Below are positions 1 through 6,797 of a stretch of 39,436 bases of DNA, one piece after another (position 1 is the stretch's first letter; each line of letters begins with the position of its first letter). This stretch comes from Candidatus Methylacidiphilales bacterium (GTDB taxonomy: Bacteria; Verrucomicrobiota; Verrucomicrobiia; Methylacidiphilales; JANWVL01). The notes beneath the pieces were generated by a model, which was given only the letters and a program-made list of their open reading frames with translations, did no database searches and had not been told where the DNA came from. The translations under genes were made by a program, and so were the position numbers. The stretch spans positions 1-39,436 of the forward strand of contig JANWVL010000132.1 of NCBI GenBank assembly GCA_025056655.1. The letters are read 5' to 3'.

Positions 1-271
1 GGGAGAGGATCAAGGGGGGAGGGTAGAGAGTGTTTGGCAATGAGAAGCCAAGGATAGGAGAGAGGAAGAGCTAAGGGAAGAGGCCCTCCGCGGAGAGGGG
101 GGAGGGGATCTCTGCGGAGGGGTGGAAAGCGGCGGGGCGCTTTGTTTCCCGCCGCAGTGCAAAGCGGGAGTGCGCTGCGCTTAGCTCTCGCAGTGCAAAG
201 GGGAGGAGTGGGGTGAAGTTTGGGTTTGCGTGATGGGGGAGGGTGTGTGTATTGTGGGGGCTTAGTTTTTT
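1..271. other. G-rich upstream region with no supported gene
   Basis: This stretch before the symporter gene is strongly purine/G-rich on the plus strand. I see no coding sequence that I trust; the long minus-strand open frame crossing it is a low-complexity His/Pro/Arg/Gln frame produced by the base skew. It contains the inverted-repeat element listed separately. No convincing -35/-10 pair could be picked out, and no Shine-Dalgarno-like motif lies within 5-12 bases of the start codon at 272. Confidence 0.6.
67..188. repeat. Structured inverted-repeat element, possible REP- or MITE-like unit
   Basis: A 9-bp inverted repeat (agagctaag at 67-75, cttagctct at 180-188) encloses about 120 bases. 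Inside are a 10-bp perfect palindrome (ctccgcggag, 86-95) and an 8-bp stem (gcggcggg at 129-136, cccgccgc at 148-155, 11-base loop). The 12-mer cgcagtgcaaag occurs at 153-164 and again at 189-200, overlapping the right end. These pairings are read directly from the sequence. Whether the unit is a dispersed repeat cannot be judged from one copy. Confidence 0.4.
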
Positions 272-1894
272 ATGCGGCGACGAGAGCGAGAGTTGTGGTT
301 GTCGAAGTTGGGAGTGATATTGGCGGTGGTGGGGAGTGCGGTGGGGTTGGGGAATTTTTTGAGGTTTCCGGGGTTGGCGGCGCAGTATGAGGGTGGGGTG
401 TTTTTGATTCCGTATTTTATTTCGCTGATTTTTTTGGGGTTGCCTTTGGCTTGGGCGGAGTGGGCGATGGGGCGATATGGTGGGGTGAGGGGGTATCATT
501 CTTCGCCGGGGATTTTTCGGCAGTTGTGGCGGAGTCGTCTGGCGCCGTATGTGGGGGTGTTGGGGTTGTTGGTGCCGGTGGGGGTGTATATGTTTTATGT
601 GTTGATTGAGGCGTGGTGTCTGGGGTATTTTTGGGGTTTTGTGAGGGGGGATTTTTCGGGGATGGGGTTTAATGCAGAGGGGTATCGGGCGTATTTTAAT
701 GAATTTACGGGTGCGGCTGCGGATGGGGAGCTTTTTAGGCAGGGGTTGGGTGGGGTGGGGGTGTTTTTGTTGATTTGTTTGGTGTTGAATTTTTGGACGG
801 TGTATCGAGGGGTGTCGAGGGGGATTGAGCGGGTGTGTCTGGTGGCGATGCCGCTTTTGATGTTGTGTGCGATGTTGGTGTTGGTGCGGGTGTTGACGCT
901 GGGGACGCCGGATCCGGCGCGGCCGGAGTTGAATGTGGTGAATGCGCTGGGGTTTATGTGGAATCCGCGGGATTTTGGGCGGCTTTTGGATCCTGAGATT
1001 TGGATGAAGGCGGCGGGGCAGATTTTTTTTAGTCTTTCTGTGGGGTTTGGGGTGATTATTACGTATGCGAGTTATTTGCGGCGGCGGGATGATGTGGCGC
1101 TTTCTTCGACGACGGCGGTGGCGGGGAATGAGTTTTGTGAGGTGGTGTTGGGGGGGTTGATTACGGTGCCGGCGGCGTTTATTTTTTTGGGTGCGGCGGG
1201 GGCGAGTGAGGCTTTGGGGTCGAGTTTTAATTTGGGTTTTGTGACGTTGCCGATGGTGTTTGCGGCGATGCCTGTTGGGCAGTTTTTTGGTGCGGTGTTT
1301 TTTTTGTTGCTTTTTTTGGCGGCGTTTACGAGTTCGATTTCGATGTTGCAGCCGGCGGTGGCATTTTTTGAGGAGGGGTTGGGGTTGGGGCGGCGGGCGG
1401 CGGTGCTTTTTTTGGGTTTTATTACGGTGTTGGGGAATTTGTTGGTGATGTATTTTAGTAAGGATTTTAAGGGGTTGGATACGATTGATTTTTGGGTGGG
1501 GACGGTGGCGATTTTGGCTTTGGCGGGGACGCAGATATTGTTGTATGGGGTGGCGTGGGGGAGGAGGGCGGGGCGAGCTGAGTTGGATCGGGGGGCGGTG
1601 GTGCGGGTGCCGTGGTGGTTTGAGCCGGTGATTTTGTATGTGTCGCCGATTTTTTTGGGGTTGATTTTGGTGTCGACGGTGGTGATGAAGGCGGGGGAGT
1701 ATTGGGGGGCGTTGATGGGGAGTGTGGCGGCGCAGGTGACGTTGGGGTTTGTGGGGGGGGTGGTGTTGTTGTTTTTGGGGTTGATTCATGTGGCGGTGGG
1801 GCGTTGGGAACGTGAGGAGGCGGCGGAGAAAGGGGGGGGCGTGAGGGGGAATTGTGACTTGGAAGATGGTAGGGGAAGGAGGAGGGGGGTATGA
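272..1894 (+). CDS. LeuT-like sodium-dependent amino-acid symporter (NSS/SNF family)
   Basis: 540 residues, a neurotransmitter:sodium symporter of the inner membrane expected to import an amino acid with Na+. Residues 21-33 carry the unwound first-helix signature GSAVGLGNFLRFP, and the following stretch ends in EWAMGRYGG; both closely match LeuT as I recall it. The rest is a run of hydrophobic helices consistent with the family's 12-helix fold, and the length is near LeuT's (about 519). The substrate cannot be read from sequence; Leu/Ala-type neutral amino acids are a reasonable guess. The ATG at 272 has no Shine-Dalgarno. The stop overlaps the start of the 48-aa gene at 1891 by four bases, so the two are probably translationally coupled. 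The coding strand is extremely G/T-rich. Confidence 0.93.
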   Translation: MRRRERELWLSKLGVILAVVGSAVGLGNFLRFPGLAAQYEGGVFLIPYFISLIFLGLPLAWAEWAMGRYGGVRGYHSSPGIFRQLWRSRLAPYVGVLGLLVPVGVYMFYVLIEAWCLGYFWGFVRGDFSGMGFNAEGYRAYFNEFTGAAADGELFRQGLGGVGVFLLICLVLNFWTVYRGVSRGIERVCLVAMPLLMLCAMLVLVRVLTLGTPDPARPELNVVNALGFMWNPRDFGRLLDPEIWMKAAGQIFFSLSVGFGVIITYASYLRRRDDVALSSTTAVAGNEFCEVVLGGLITVPAAFIFLGAAGASEALGSSFNLGFVTLPMVFAAMPVGQFFGAVFFLLLFLAAFTSSISMLQPAVAFFEEGLGLGRRAAVLFLGFITVLGNLLVMYFSKDFKGLDTIDFWVGTVAILALAGTQILLYGVAWGRRAGRAELDRGAVVRVPWWFEPVILYVSPIFLGLILVSTVVMKAGEYWGALMGSVAAQVTLGFVGGVVLLFLGLIHVAVGRWEREEAAEKGGGVRGNCDLEDGRGRRRGV

Positions 1895-2037
1895 GTGTGT
1901 GGGGTTGGATTTTTATGTTGGGGGCTGTGGTGGGGATTAGTGTTTTCTTTTTTTGGACGGTGTGGAGGGTGATTCGGGCGCCCAAAGATCGAGTGCATGG
2001 GGGGGTGGAGATTGAGGTGGAGGATCGGGATGAGTGA
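1891..2037 (+). CDS. 48-aa single-helix membrane protein, MetS-like small subunit of the symporter
   Basis: A short frame starting with ATG inside the symporter stop (ATGA overlap). It encodes 48 residues: a hydrophobic N-terminal helix (about residues 4-28, rich in Trp, Phe, Val and Gly), then a basic patch (RVIRAPKDR) and a strongly acidic tail (EIEVEDRDE). Corynebacterial MetP, a symporter of the same family, needs a comparably small one-helix protein, MetS, encoded next to it. Position, size, topology and coupling fit that role. The sequence is short, so homology cannot be proven by eye. The helix could alternatively be a chance hydrophobic frame in a G/T-rich region, but the charged tail and the precise overlap argue for a real gene. 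Confidence 0.65.
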   Translation: MSVWGWIFMLGAVVGISVFFFWTVWRVIRAPKDRVHGGVEIEVEDRDE

Positions 2038-2071
2038 TTGTGAGGGAGATAGGGTTTGGTTATATTGGTAA

Positions 2072-2719
2072 ATGATGGATGAGGCGAGTGGTCGAGAGCG
2101 TGTAGGGGGGGAATTGCCAGATGAGCATTATGTGCGGTTGGCGTTGGGGGGGGAGGTTGGGGCGTTTGATGTGTTGATCGAGCGGTATAAAAGGAAGTTG
2201 TATGTTTATGTTTTCAATATGATCGGGCATCGGGAGGATGCTGATGATGTGTTGATGGATGCGTTTATTCGGGCTTACCAGAATTTGCATCGATTTCGGG
2301 GTGGGGCTTCTTTTTCAACATGGCTTTATCGAATCGCACACAATCGGGCATTGGATTTTCTAAGGCGGAATAAGATGCGGCAAAATATTTTTAAGGAAAA
2401 ATGGCATGCAGAGGGAGAGGAGGCGGGAAATGAGACTGCGGAAGGGCAGGTCAAAAGCGAGGTCCAGGAGATACGGGATGAGAGTGTGGCTGGGGATGTG
2501 GGGCGTGGGGTGCAGAATCGGGAGCTGGAAAGGAAGTTGAACGAATGTTTGCAAAAATTGTCTGATAATCATAGGGCTGTGGTTGTTATGTATGATATTC
2601 AAGGAAAAAGTCATGAGGAGATTGCAGCAGTGATGGGGTGCTCGGTGGGGACGGTGCGTTCTCGGTTGCACTATGCTCACGCGCAGTTGCAAAATTGCTT
2701 GAAGGATTATTTGAAGTGA
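2072..2719 (+). CDS. RNA polymerase sigma-70 factor, ECF subfamily
   Basis: 215 residues with the two-domain ECF layout. Region 2 spans about residues 30-100 (DADDVLMDAFIRAYQNLHRF, then FSTWLYRIAHNRALDFLRR). A charged linker follows at about 105-155, then region 4 with a helix-turn-helix (HEEIAAVMGCSVGTVRSRLHYA) at about 175-205. The linker is long for an ECF factor and rich in Glu. The product redirects RNA polymerase to a small regulon, usually under control of a neighbouring anti-sigma factor. The next gene, 22 bases downstream, encodes a single-pass membrane protein suited to that. Two adjacent ATG codons (2072, 2075) are possible starts and neither has a clear ribosome-binding site. Confidence 0.93.
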   Translation: MMDEASGRERVGGELPDEHYVRLALGGEVGAFDVLIERYKRKLYVYVFNMIGHREDADDVLMDAFIRAYQNLHRFRGGASFSTWLYRIAHNRALDFLRRNKMRQNIFKEKWHAEGEEAGNETAEGQVKSEVQEIRDESVAGDVGRGVQNRELERKLNECLQKLSDNHRAVVVMYDIQGKSHEEIAAVMGCSVGTVRSRLHYAHAQLQNCLKDYLK

Positions 2720-2741
2720 GTAGAAATTTTTATGTCTTTGT

Positions 2742-3224
2742 ATGAGAAACGATGATAAGTCGGTGTTGTTGAGCCAGCTTTTGCGTGGGAGGGATCGTTT
2801 ACCGGATGGGGTTGATTTGGAGAATTTTTGTGTGCGATTTGATCGTGCACTGAGGGAGCGGATGATTCGACGGCATAGCTTGAGGATGGAGTTGCGAGAT
2901 AGGATAATGGGTCTGTTTAATTTTAATCCGATGTTGAGGCTCAGGTATCTTGGAGCGGGGGTAGCGGTGTTGGTGTTAGTGTTTGGTGTGTATTTTGGGG
3001 TGGGGTGGAGGTGGGGGGAGGAAGTCGAGTTGGCTTTGAGCAAGTCGCTTTCTCTGCCAGCACAGAACGTTAGGTATGTGGGTGGTGACGAGGTCTTTGT
3101 GGGAACGCATCAGAATGATGAGGCTTACAACGAATTGATACTGAAAAACAAAGGGGTGAGAGCTACTGTTCGATACGTTTCTGCAGACGAGCCGTATCTG
3201 GCGGATTCTGCTATGACTTTTTGA
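2742..3224 (+). CDS. Single-pass membrane protein, putative anti-sigma factor
   Basis: 160 residues: a charged, probably cytoplasmic N-terminal part (about 1-66, rich in Arg, Asp and Leu), one strong transmembrane helix (about 67-88, GAGVAVLVLVFGVYFGVGW), and an extracytoplasmic part of about 72 residues. No zinc-binding HxxxCxxC anti-sigma motif is visible and I recognise no named domain. The anti-sigma role is inferred from its place directly after the ECF sigma gene and its RseA-like topology. The chain ends ...SAMTF. A C-terminal Phe of this kind can be a ligand for DegS-type PDZ domains, and the next gene, whose most upstream possible start abuts this stop, encodes a PDZ protein. Confidence 0.6.
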   Translation: MRNDDKSVLLSQLLRGRDRLPDGVDLENFCVRFDRALRERMIRRHSLRMELRDRIMGLFNFNPMLRLRYLGAGVAVLVLVFGVYFGVGWRWGEEVELALSKSLSLPAQNVRYVGGDEVFVGTHQNDEAYNELILKNKGVRATVRYVSADEPYLADSAMTF

Positions 3225-3248
3225 TTGAATGTGGACGTTTTGTTGAGA

Positions 3249-4349
3249 ATGGAAGTAAAAGTTAACTCGTTGTGTGGAAGAAGGTGTAGGGCAATCATTG
3301 CTGGTCTTTTATTTGTATTGGAGGTGACGGTAATAGGTGGAATTTGCGAGATCAAAAAAGCGTCGTCCGTGCTAGAGAGCATTGGGGCAGAGGTTGAAGC
3401 AGTTTTTGAATCTGCGCGGCCTGCTGTAGTGAAGGTTAAGGCCCTTCATGGTGGAGTGACGTTTTGTGGCAGCGGGTTTTACATTAATGAAAAGGGGCAC
3501 GTTATTACCGCTTTGGCGATAATCGGGGATTCTCAAGAGGTGCAGATTGTGGATTCAAGCGGTAGTTATCGGGCTGATGTCCTAGGAAGAGATCCTCGCA
3601 CTGGCTTGGCCTATTTAGTCCGGAAACTCGCCATTAGTGGAAGCCATGGCGAGAAAGAATTAAATATTGATCGAACACCTTACTTAAAATTTGCCGAGGA
3701 TCATGATCTGAAGCCTTCTAGTCCTGTGATTGCGATTGGCTATCCGCTGGATTTGCCTCCGACACCAATATTTGGTTTTGTGACAGGTTTCGACGCCTTC
3801 TATAACAACAGATTATTTGCCACTACCCACATACGGAGTGATATAGGCTTAGCACCTGGCCAACTCGGAGGACCGATGCTTAATCCCAAAGGAGAGGTGG
3901 TAGGAATGATGGTAATCGCCGCGGAGAGGGGACGGTTAAGTTTCGCAATACCGGCTCGCGCGATTAGCAAGGCAGTAAAAGATATCGCGAAATACGGTAA
4001 GGTGCGGCATGGATGGGTTGGAATAGGGGTTCACGAGAGTCAAGATAACGGAGGTGGAGAGCGCAAGACGCAGGTTTCAATTCTATTTCCTAACACACCA
4101 GCAGAAAAAAGTGGGCTCCAGGTAGGAGACATTCTTCTTCAGGTAAATGGGAAGGAGATTCGTAAACCGTCAGATGTGTTGGATATTGCCTACTTTAGTC
4201 AAGTGGGTGAAAAAGTGCCCGTGACTGTCTTGAGAGGGGACAAAGTCCAAACGTTCGTTTATGAAATTGTTGAAAGGCCATCACCGAATTTAGTTACTCC
4301 CCCTCCAGCTGTAGCCGAAAACGCAAACGCATCTTTACCTGCAAAGTAG
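3249..4349 (+). CDS. HtrA/DegP-like trypsin fold plus PDZ protein, catalytic triad lost (pseudoprotease)
   Basis: 366 residues from the ATG at 3249; a TTG at 3225 directly after the previous stop would add eight residues. A hydrophobic segment (about 14-33) should anchor or export it. The middle is an HtrA-type protease domain, recognisable by GSGFYINEKGHVIT, GRDPRTGLAYL and GQLGGPMLNPKGEVVGM. A C-terminal PDZ domain (about 253-343) contains NTPAEKSGLQVGDILLQVNG. Compared with HtrA consensus, the His of TNNHV is Ala90, the Asp of RTDLAVL is Gly119 and the Ser of GNSGGPL is Leu206. All three catalytic positions are therefore replaced while the framework is intact, so this is not a decaying frame. 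It is probably a peptide-sensing or scaffolding protein acting with the sigma/anti-sigma pair upstream. Confidence 0.88.
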   Translation: MEVKVNSLCGRRCRAIIAGLLFVLEVTVIGGICEIKKASSVLESIGAEVEAVFESARPAVVKVKALHGGVTFCGSGFYINEKGHVITALAIIGDSQEVQIVDSSGSYRADVLGRDPRTGLAYLVRKLAISGSHGEKELNIDRTPYLKFAEDHDLKPSSPVIAIGYPLDLPPTPIFGFVTGFDAFYNNRLFATTHIRSDIGLAPGQLGGPMLNPKGEVVGMMVIAAERGRLSFAIPARAISKAVKDIAKYGKVRHGWVGIGVHESQDNGGGERKTQVSILFPNTPAEKSGLQVGDILLQVNGKEIRKPSDVLDIAYFSQVGEKVPVTVLRGDKVQTFVYEIVERPSPNLVTPPPAVAENANASLPAK

Positions 4350-4360
4350 ATTTTAGAGTG

Positions 4361-5377
4361 CTATTCGTCTAGCCTAATAGCTCTTCTTGTAAAATTTAGT
4401 TTGGGTTTTTCGGAGCTTCTATCCTCATCGAAAAGGGGCACTTCAGGTCTCACAGTGAGGTTCTCGGACGTTGTTGTTGGACTTTCAATGTCTTTACTTA
4501 CCGGCTGTTTGCATTCCGAAAGCTCCCCTAAAGTAGATTTATTCGATGCATCCTGACCGCTGATTTGGGCTTGCTCTTTGATAAGGTCATCCGACGTGGT
4601 CGATGAAGGATTAGATTTTGAGATCATAACCTCATTCATCTGGAGCAGCCTTAAAAGGTTAGGGGTGGAGAGGAATGTCGGACCACCTAACAAAGCTGCG
4701 CCTAGCCAAACTTGGGCAGCCTTCTCTACTGTGTAATATGCGCGTAATGCCTCTTGTTCATTGCCGCCTAAAGCAATCACTCCATGATTTTGTAGTAACA
4801 ACAATTTTATGGGGCCTACTAGAGAAGTCCGTTGACCCTCGAAATTAAATTTTATAGCGAGCGTGGTAGCAAGCCCAGGGTCTGCATAGGGAATGAACAA
4901 AGAGTTTAAGCCATATGCTAAAGTCTCCTCTGGCAGAATTCGATGCTTTGCAAATTCTCGTGCACGTGGCGAGCATAGGATTTGGTTTGTGTAGGTAGGA
5001 TGGCCATGCAAAACGCAGTTTACTACTGGCAATGAAAGAAGATAAGCACAGAAAGCAGCATCTGGACTCGGAGGAGCACCATCAGGTTCTAGTAATGCCT
5101 CCCCTAAAGCCAAACTTAACTCTTTCTCAGTAGCTCGTTCACCTTTATTCAATATTGCCAGCAATGGTGCTGAACGATACAGTTGAATAGCATAACGTAA
5201 CTCTGCTTTTCCTGCTACGTTGGGGGGAATACAGGCTAGGCAAAAATTAGCTTCATCTATTTTTATCGCTGCAGGCGCATGTCCAATCGGTAAAGTTAAA
5301 TAATTTTCTGCCGGCAAAGCCCCTAATAAAAAAGTCATCGCCTCACATGCCCGACTCGTCACAGTTTCATTGCCCAT
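4361..5377 (-). CDS. Class II aldolase/adducin-like protein with hydrophilic C-terminal tail
   Basis: 338 residues. Residues 1-250 resemble class II aldolases/epimerases: a His-x-His metal-binding pair at 124/126 in CVLHGHPTYTNQ, and the family's LLLQNHGVIALGG segment with His198. Members cleave or epimerise sugar phosphates at a zinc site. The stretch where the catalytic SSE-type acid is normally found reads PPSPDAAF here, so activity and substrate are uncertain. From about 250 the chain becomes a Ser/Thr/Glu/Lys-rich tail of about 88 residues that looks disordered and is not part of the fold. The gene ends 11 bases from the convergent HtrA-like gene and is the last of a minus-strand series. 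Confidence 0.8.
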   Translation of the reverse strand: MGNETVTSRACEAMTFLLGALPAENYLTLPIGHAPAAIKIDEANFCLACIPPNVAGKAELRYAIQLYRSAPLLAILNKGERATEKELSLALGEALLEPDGAPPSPDAAFCAYLLSLPVVNCVLHGHPTYTNQILCSPRAREFAKHRILPEETLAYGLNSLFIPYADPGLATTLAIKFNFEGQRTSLVGPIKLLLLQNHGVIALGGNEQEALRAYYTVEKAAQVWLGAALLGGPTFLSTPNLLRLLQMNEVMISKSNPSSTTSDDLIKEQAQISGQDASNKSTLGELSECKQPVSKDIESPTTTSENLTVRPEVPLFDEDRSSEKPKLNFTRRAIRLDE

Positions 5378-5413
5378 AAAAAAAGTTTTTAGGGGTATTC
5401 GATCTCTGTCCCA

Positions 5414-5647
5414 TCACGAGTGAGAGTCTCCCTTAAGCCTTTCCTTCTTCCAACGCGCACGATGCTTCGTCATCCAATCCACTAACGCACGCTCAAAGCC
5501 GATGTCATACCCGAGCCGCTCACTCTCAATCCATTTGTGTTTTAGTATCTCCTCTCTTTCAGCCAAAAATTCCTTATAGATTGCTGAATTCTTCACAAAA
5601 TCAGCCCCATTATCACTGTCCCCCTGCTGTGAAGATGCATTCGACAT
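5414..5647 (-). CDS. Conserved 77-residue hypothetical protein
   Basis: A small hydrophilic, probably helical protein without signal peptide or membrane segment. Its core (EEILKHKWIESERLGYDIG followed by FERALVDWM) matches a short motif I recall in many small bacterial proteins and at the end of DUF4032-type proteins, where HKW, SE, G.DIG and A..DW recur. No function is established to my knowledge. It lies between mrp and the aldolase-like gene in the same direction, 46 bases after mrp, and is probably co-transcribed. There is no visible ribosome-binding site. Confidence 0.75.
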   Translation of the reverse strand: MSNASSQQGDSDNGADFVKNSAIYKEFLAEREEILKHKWIESERLGYDIGFERALVDWMTKHRARWKKERLKGDSHS

Positions 5648-5693
5648 AGGATAATTTAATGACCTATCTTGATTTATGTCAACTCCTCACCCC

Positions 5694-6755
5694 TTACTTC
5701 ATCGTCGTAATCAAAAGTTCTGCCACTTTATTCACTGCTCTCATAAACGCTTTCGCCCCATCACTAAGCTCATTACGGAGCACTACCGGAATTCCGTCGT
5801 CACCGCTCTCCCTCACTTCAAGCTCGATCGGCACCTCCGCTAGTAGCGGCACTCCCATCCGCTCTGCTTCTCGCTTTCCACCCCCTTCTCCAAAAATAAA
5901 ATAACGATTCCCATCATTCGGGCAAACAAAGTAACTCATATTCTCAATCAACCCGAGCACCGGCACATTGACCTTTTTAAACATCTCACAAGCCTTGCGA
6001 GCATCAATCAATGCAACCTCTTGCGGGGTCGTTACCACTACAGCCCCACTCAGAGCGACAGTCTGAACAATCGTCAACGCTATGTCCCCTGTCCCAGGCG
6101 GTAGGTCCAATATCAACACATCCAAGTTTCCCCAGGCCACTTGCTGCAAAAATTGTTGTGTATATCGCGTAACCATAGGCCCGCGCAGCACCGCTGGAGA
6201 ACTATCCCCTAAAAAAAAACCCATACTCATCACCCTCACACCGTGAGCCACTACAGGCACCAATCGATCTTCTTCATCCACCAAAGGTTCCACATCCGTA
6301 GCTCCAAACATCAATCCCATGCTCGGTCCGTATATATCACAATCGCACAACCCTACCTCGAAGCCTACCTTCTGCAGCCCCACGGCCAAATTAGCGGCTA
6401 CTGTAGATTTACCCACACCTCCCTTACCACTCGCTACAGCGATGATATAGCGCACACCCCTGATGCCTTCGGGTGAACTTCTCCCGCTTCCCCCGATCGG
6501 ATTGATTCTTTCCACGTCTACTTTCACGTCTACTTCTGTTACGCCTTCAATACCCTGCACGGCTTGCATTACCGCTTCATATATGGCTTGAGGGACATCC
6601 ATGTTTTCTGTCCGCACAATGATCCCGACGCCGACACGACTTCCATCGATGTAGATATCCTTCACAATCCCAAATGAAACAATATCCCGAGAAAAACCAG
6701 GGTATTTCACCTTGCGCAAAGCTTCCAAGACCATTTCACGACTGATGGTTGGCAT
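5694..6755 (-). CDS. mrp: Mrp/NBP35-family ATP-dependent Fe-S carrier
   Basis: 353 residues. An N-terminal MIP18-type domain (about 1-85) is followed by a ParA/MinD-like P-loop ATPase: deviant Walker A GKGGVGKST at 110-118, switch region DCDIYGPS at 138-145, and ILDLPPGTGD at about 215-224. Proteins of this type bind an Fe-S cluster and pass it to apoproteins in the cytosol. In many homologues a CxxC near the C terminus holds the bridging cluster; here the segment is ENMSYFVCPNDG, so Cys278 is present but its partner position is Asp281. Variants of this motif exist in the family, so loss of function does not follow. The gene lies 42 bases after dnaE. Confidence 0.93.
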   Translation of the reverse strand: MPTISREMVLEALRKVKYPGFSRDIVSFGIVKDIYIDGSRVGVGIIVRTENMDVPQAIYEAVMQAVQGIEGVTEVDVKVDVERINPIGGSGRSSPEGIRGVRYIIAVASGKGGVGKSTVAANLAVGLQKVGFEVGLCDCDIYGPSMGLMFGATDVEPLVDEEDRLVPVVAHGVRVMSMGFFLGDSSPAVLRGPMVTRYTQQFLQQVAWGNLDVLILDLPPGTGDIALTIVQTVALSGAVVVTTPQEVALIDARKACEMFKKVNVPVLGLIENMSYFVCPNDGNRYFIFGEGGGKREAERMGVPLLAEVPIELEVRESGDDGIPVVLRNELSDGAKAFMRAVNKVAELLITTMK

Positions 6756-6797
6756 AAAACTTAGATAGATTTCAAACTGCTTCGCATTCCCTTAAAA

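Noticed and set aside
71-1789. Minus-strand open frame of 572 codons opposite the symporter
   Set aside because: The translation is almost only His, Pro, Arg, Gln, Lys and Asn with no fold-like pattern. It is a by-product of the G/T-rich plus strand. The opposite frame encodes a clear LeuT-like protein.
1467-1985. Minus-strand Pro/Thr/Ser-rich frame of 172 codons
   Set aside because: Low-complexity shadow of the symporter and small-subunit genes, with no motif or signal.
2360-3043. Minus-strand frame of 227 codons under the sigma and anti-sigma genes
   Set aside because: It is a shadow of two overlapping plus-strand genes, of which the sigma factor is unambiguous.
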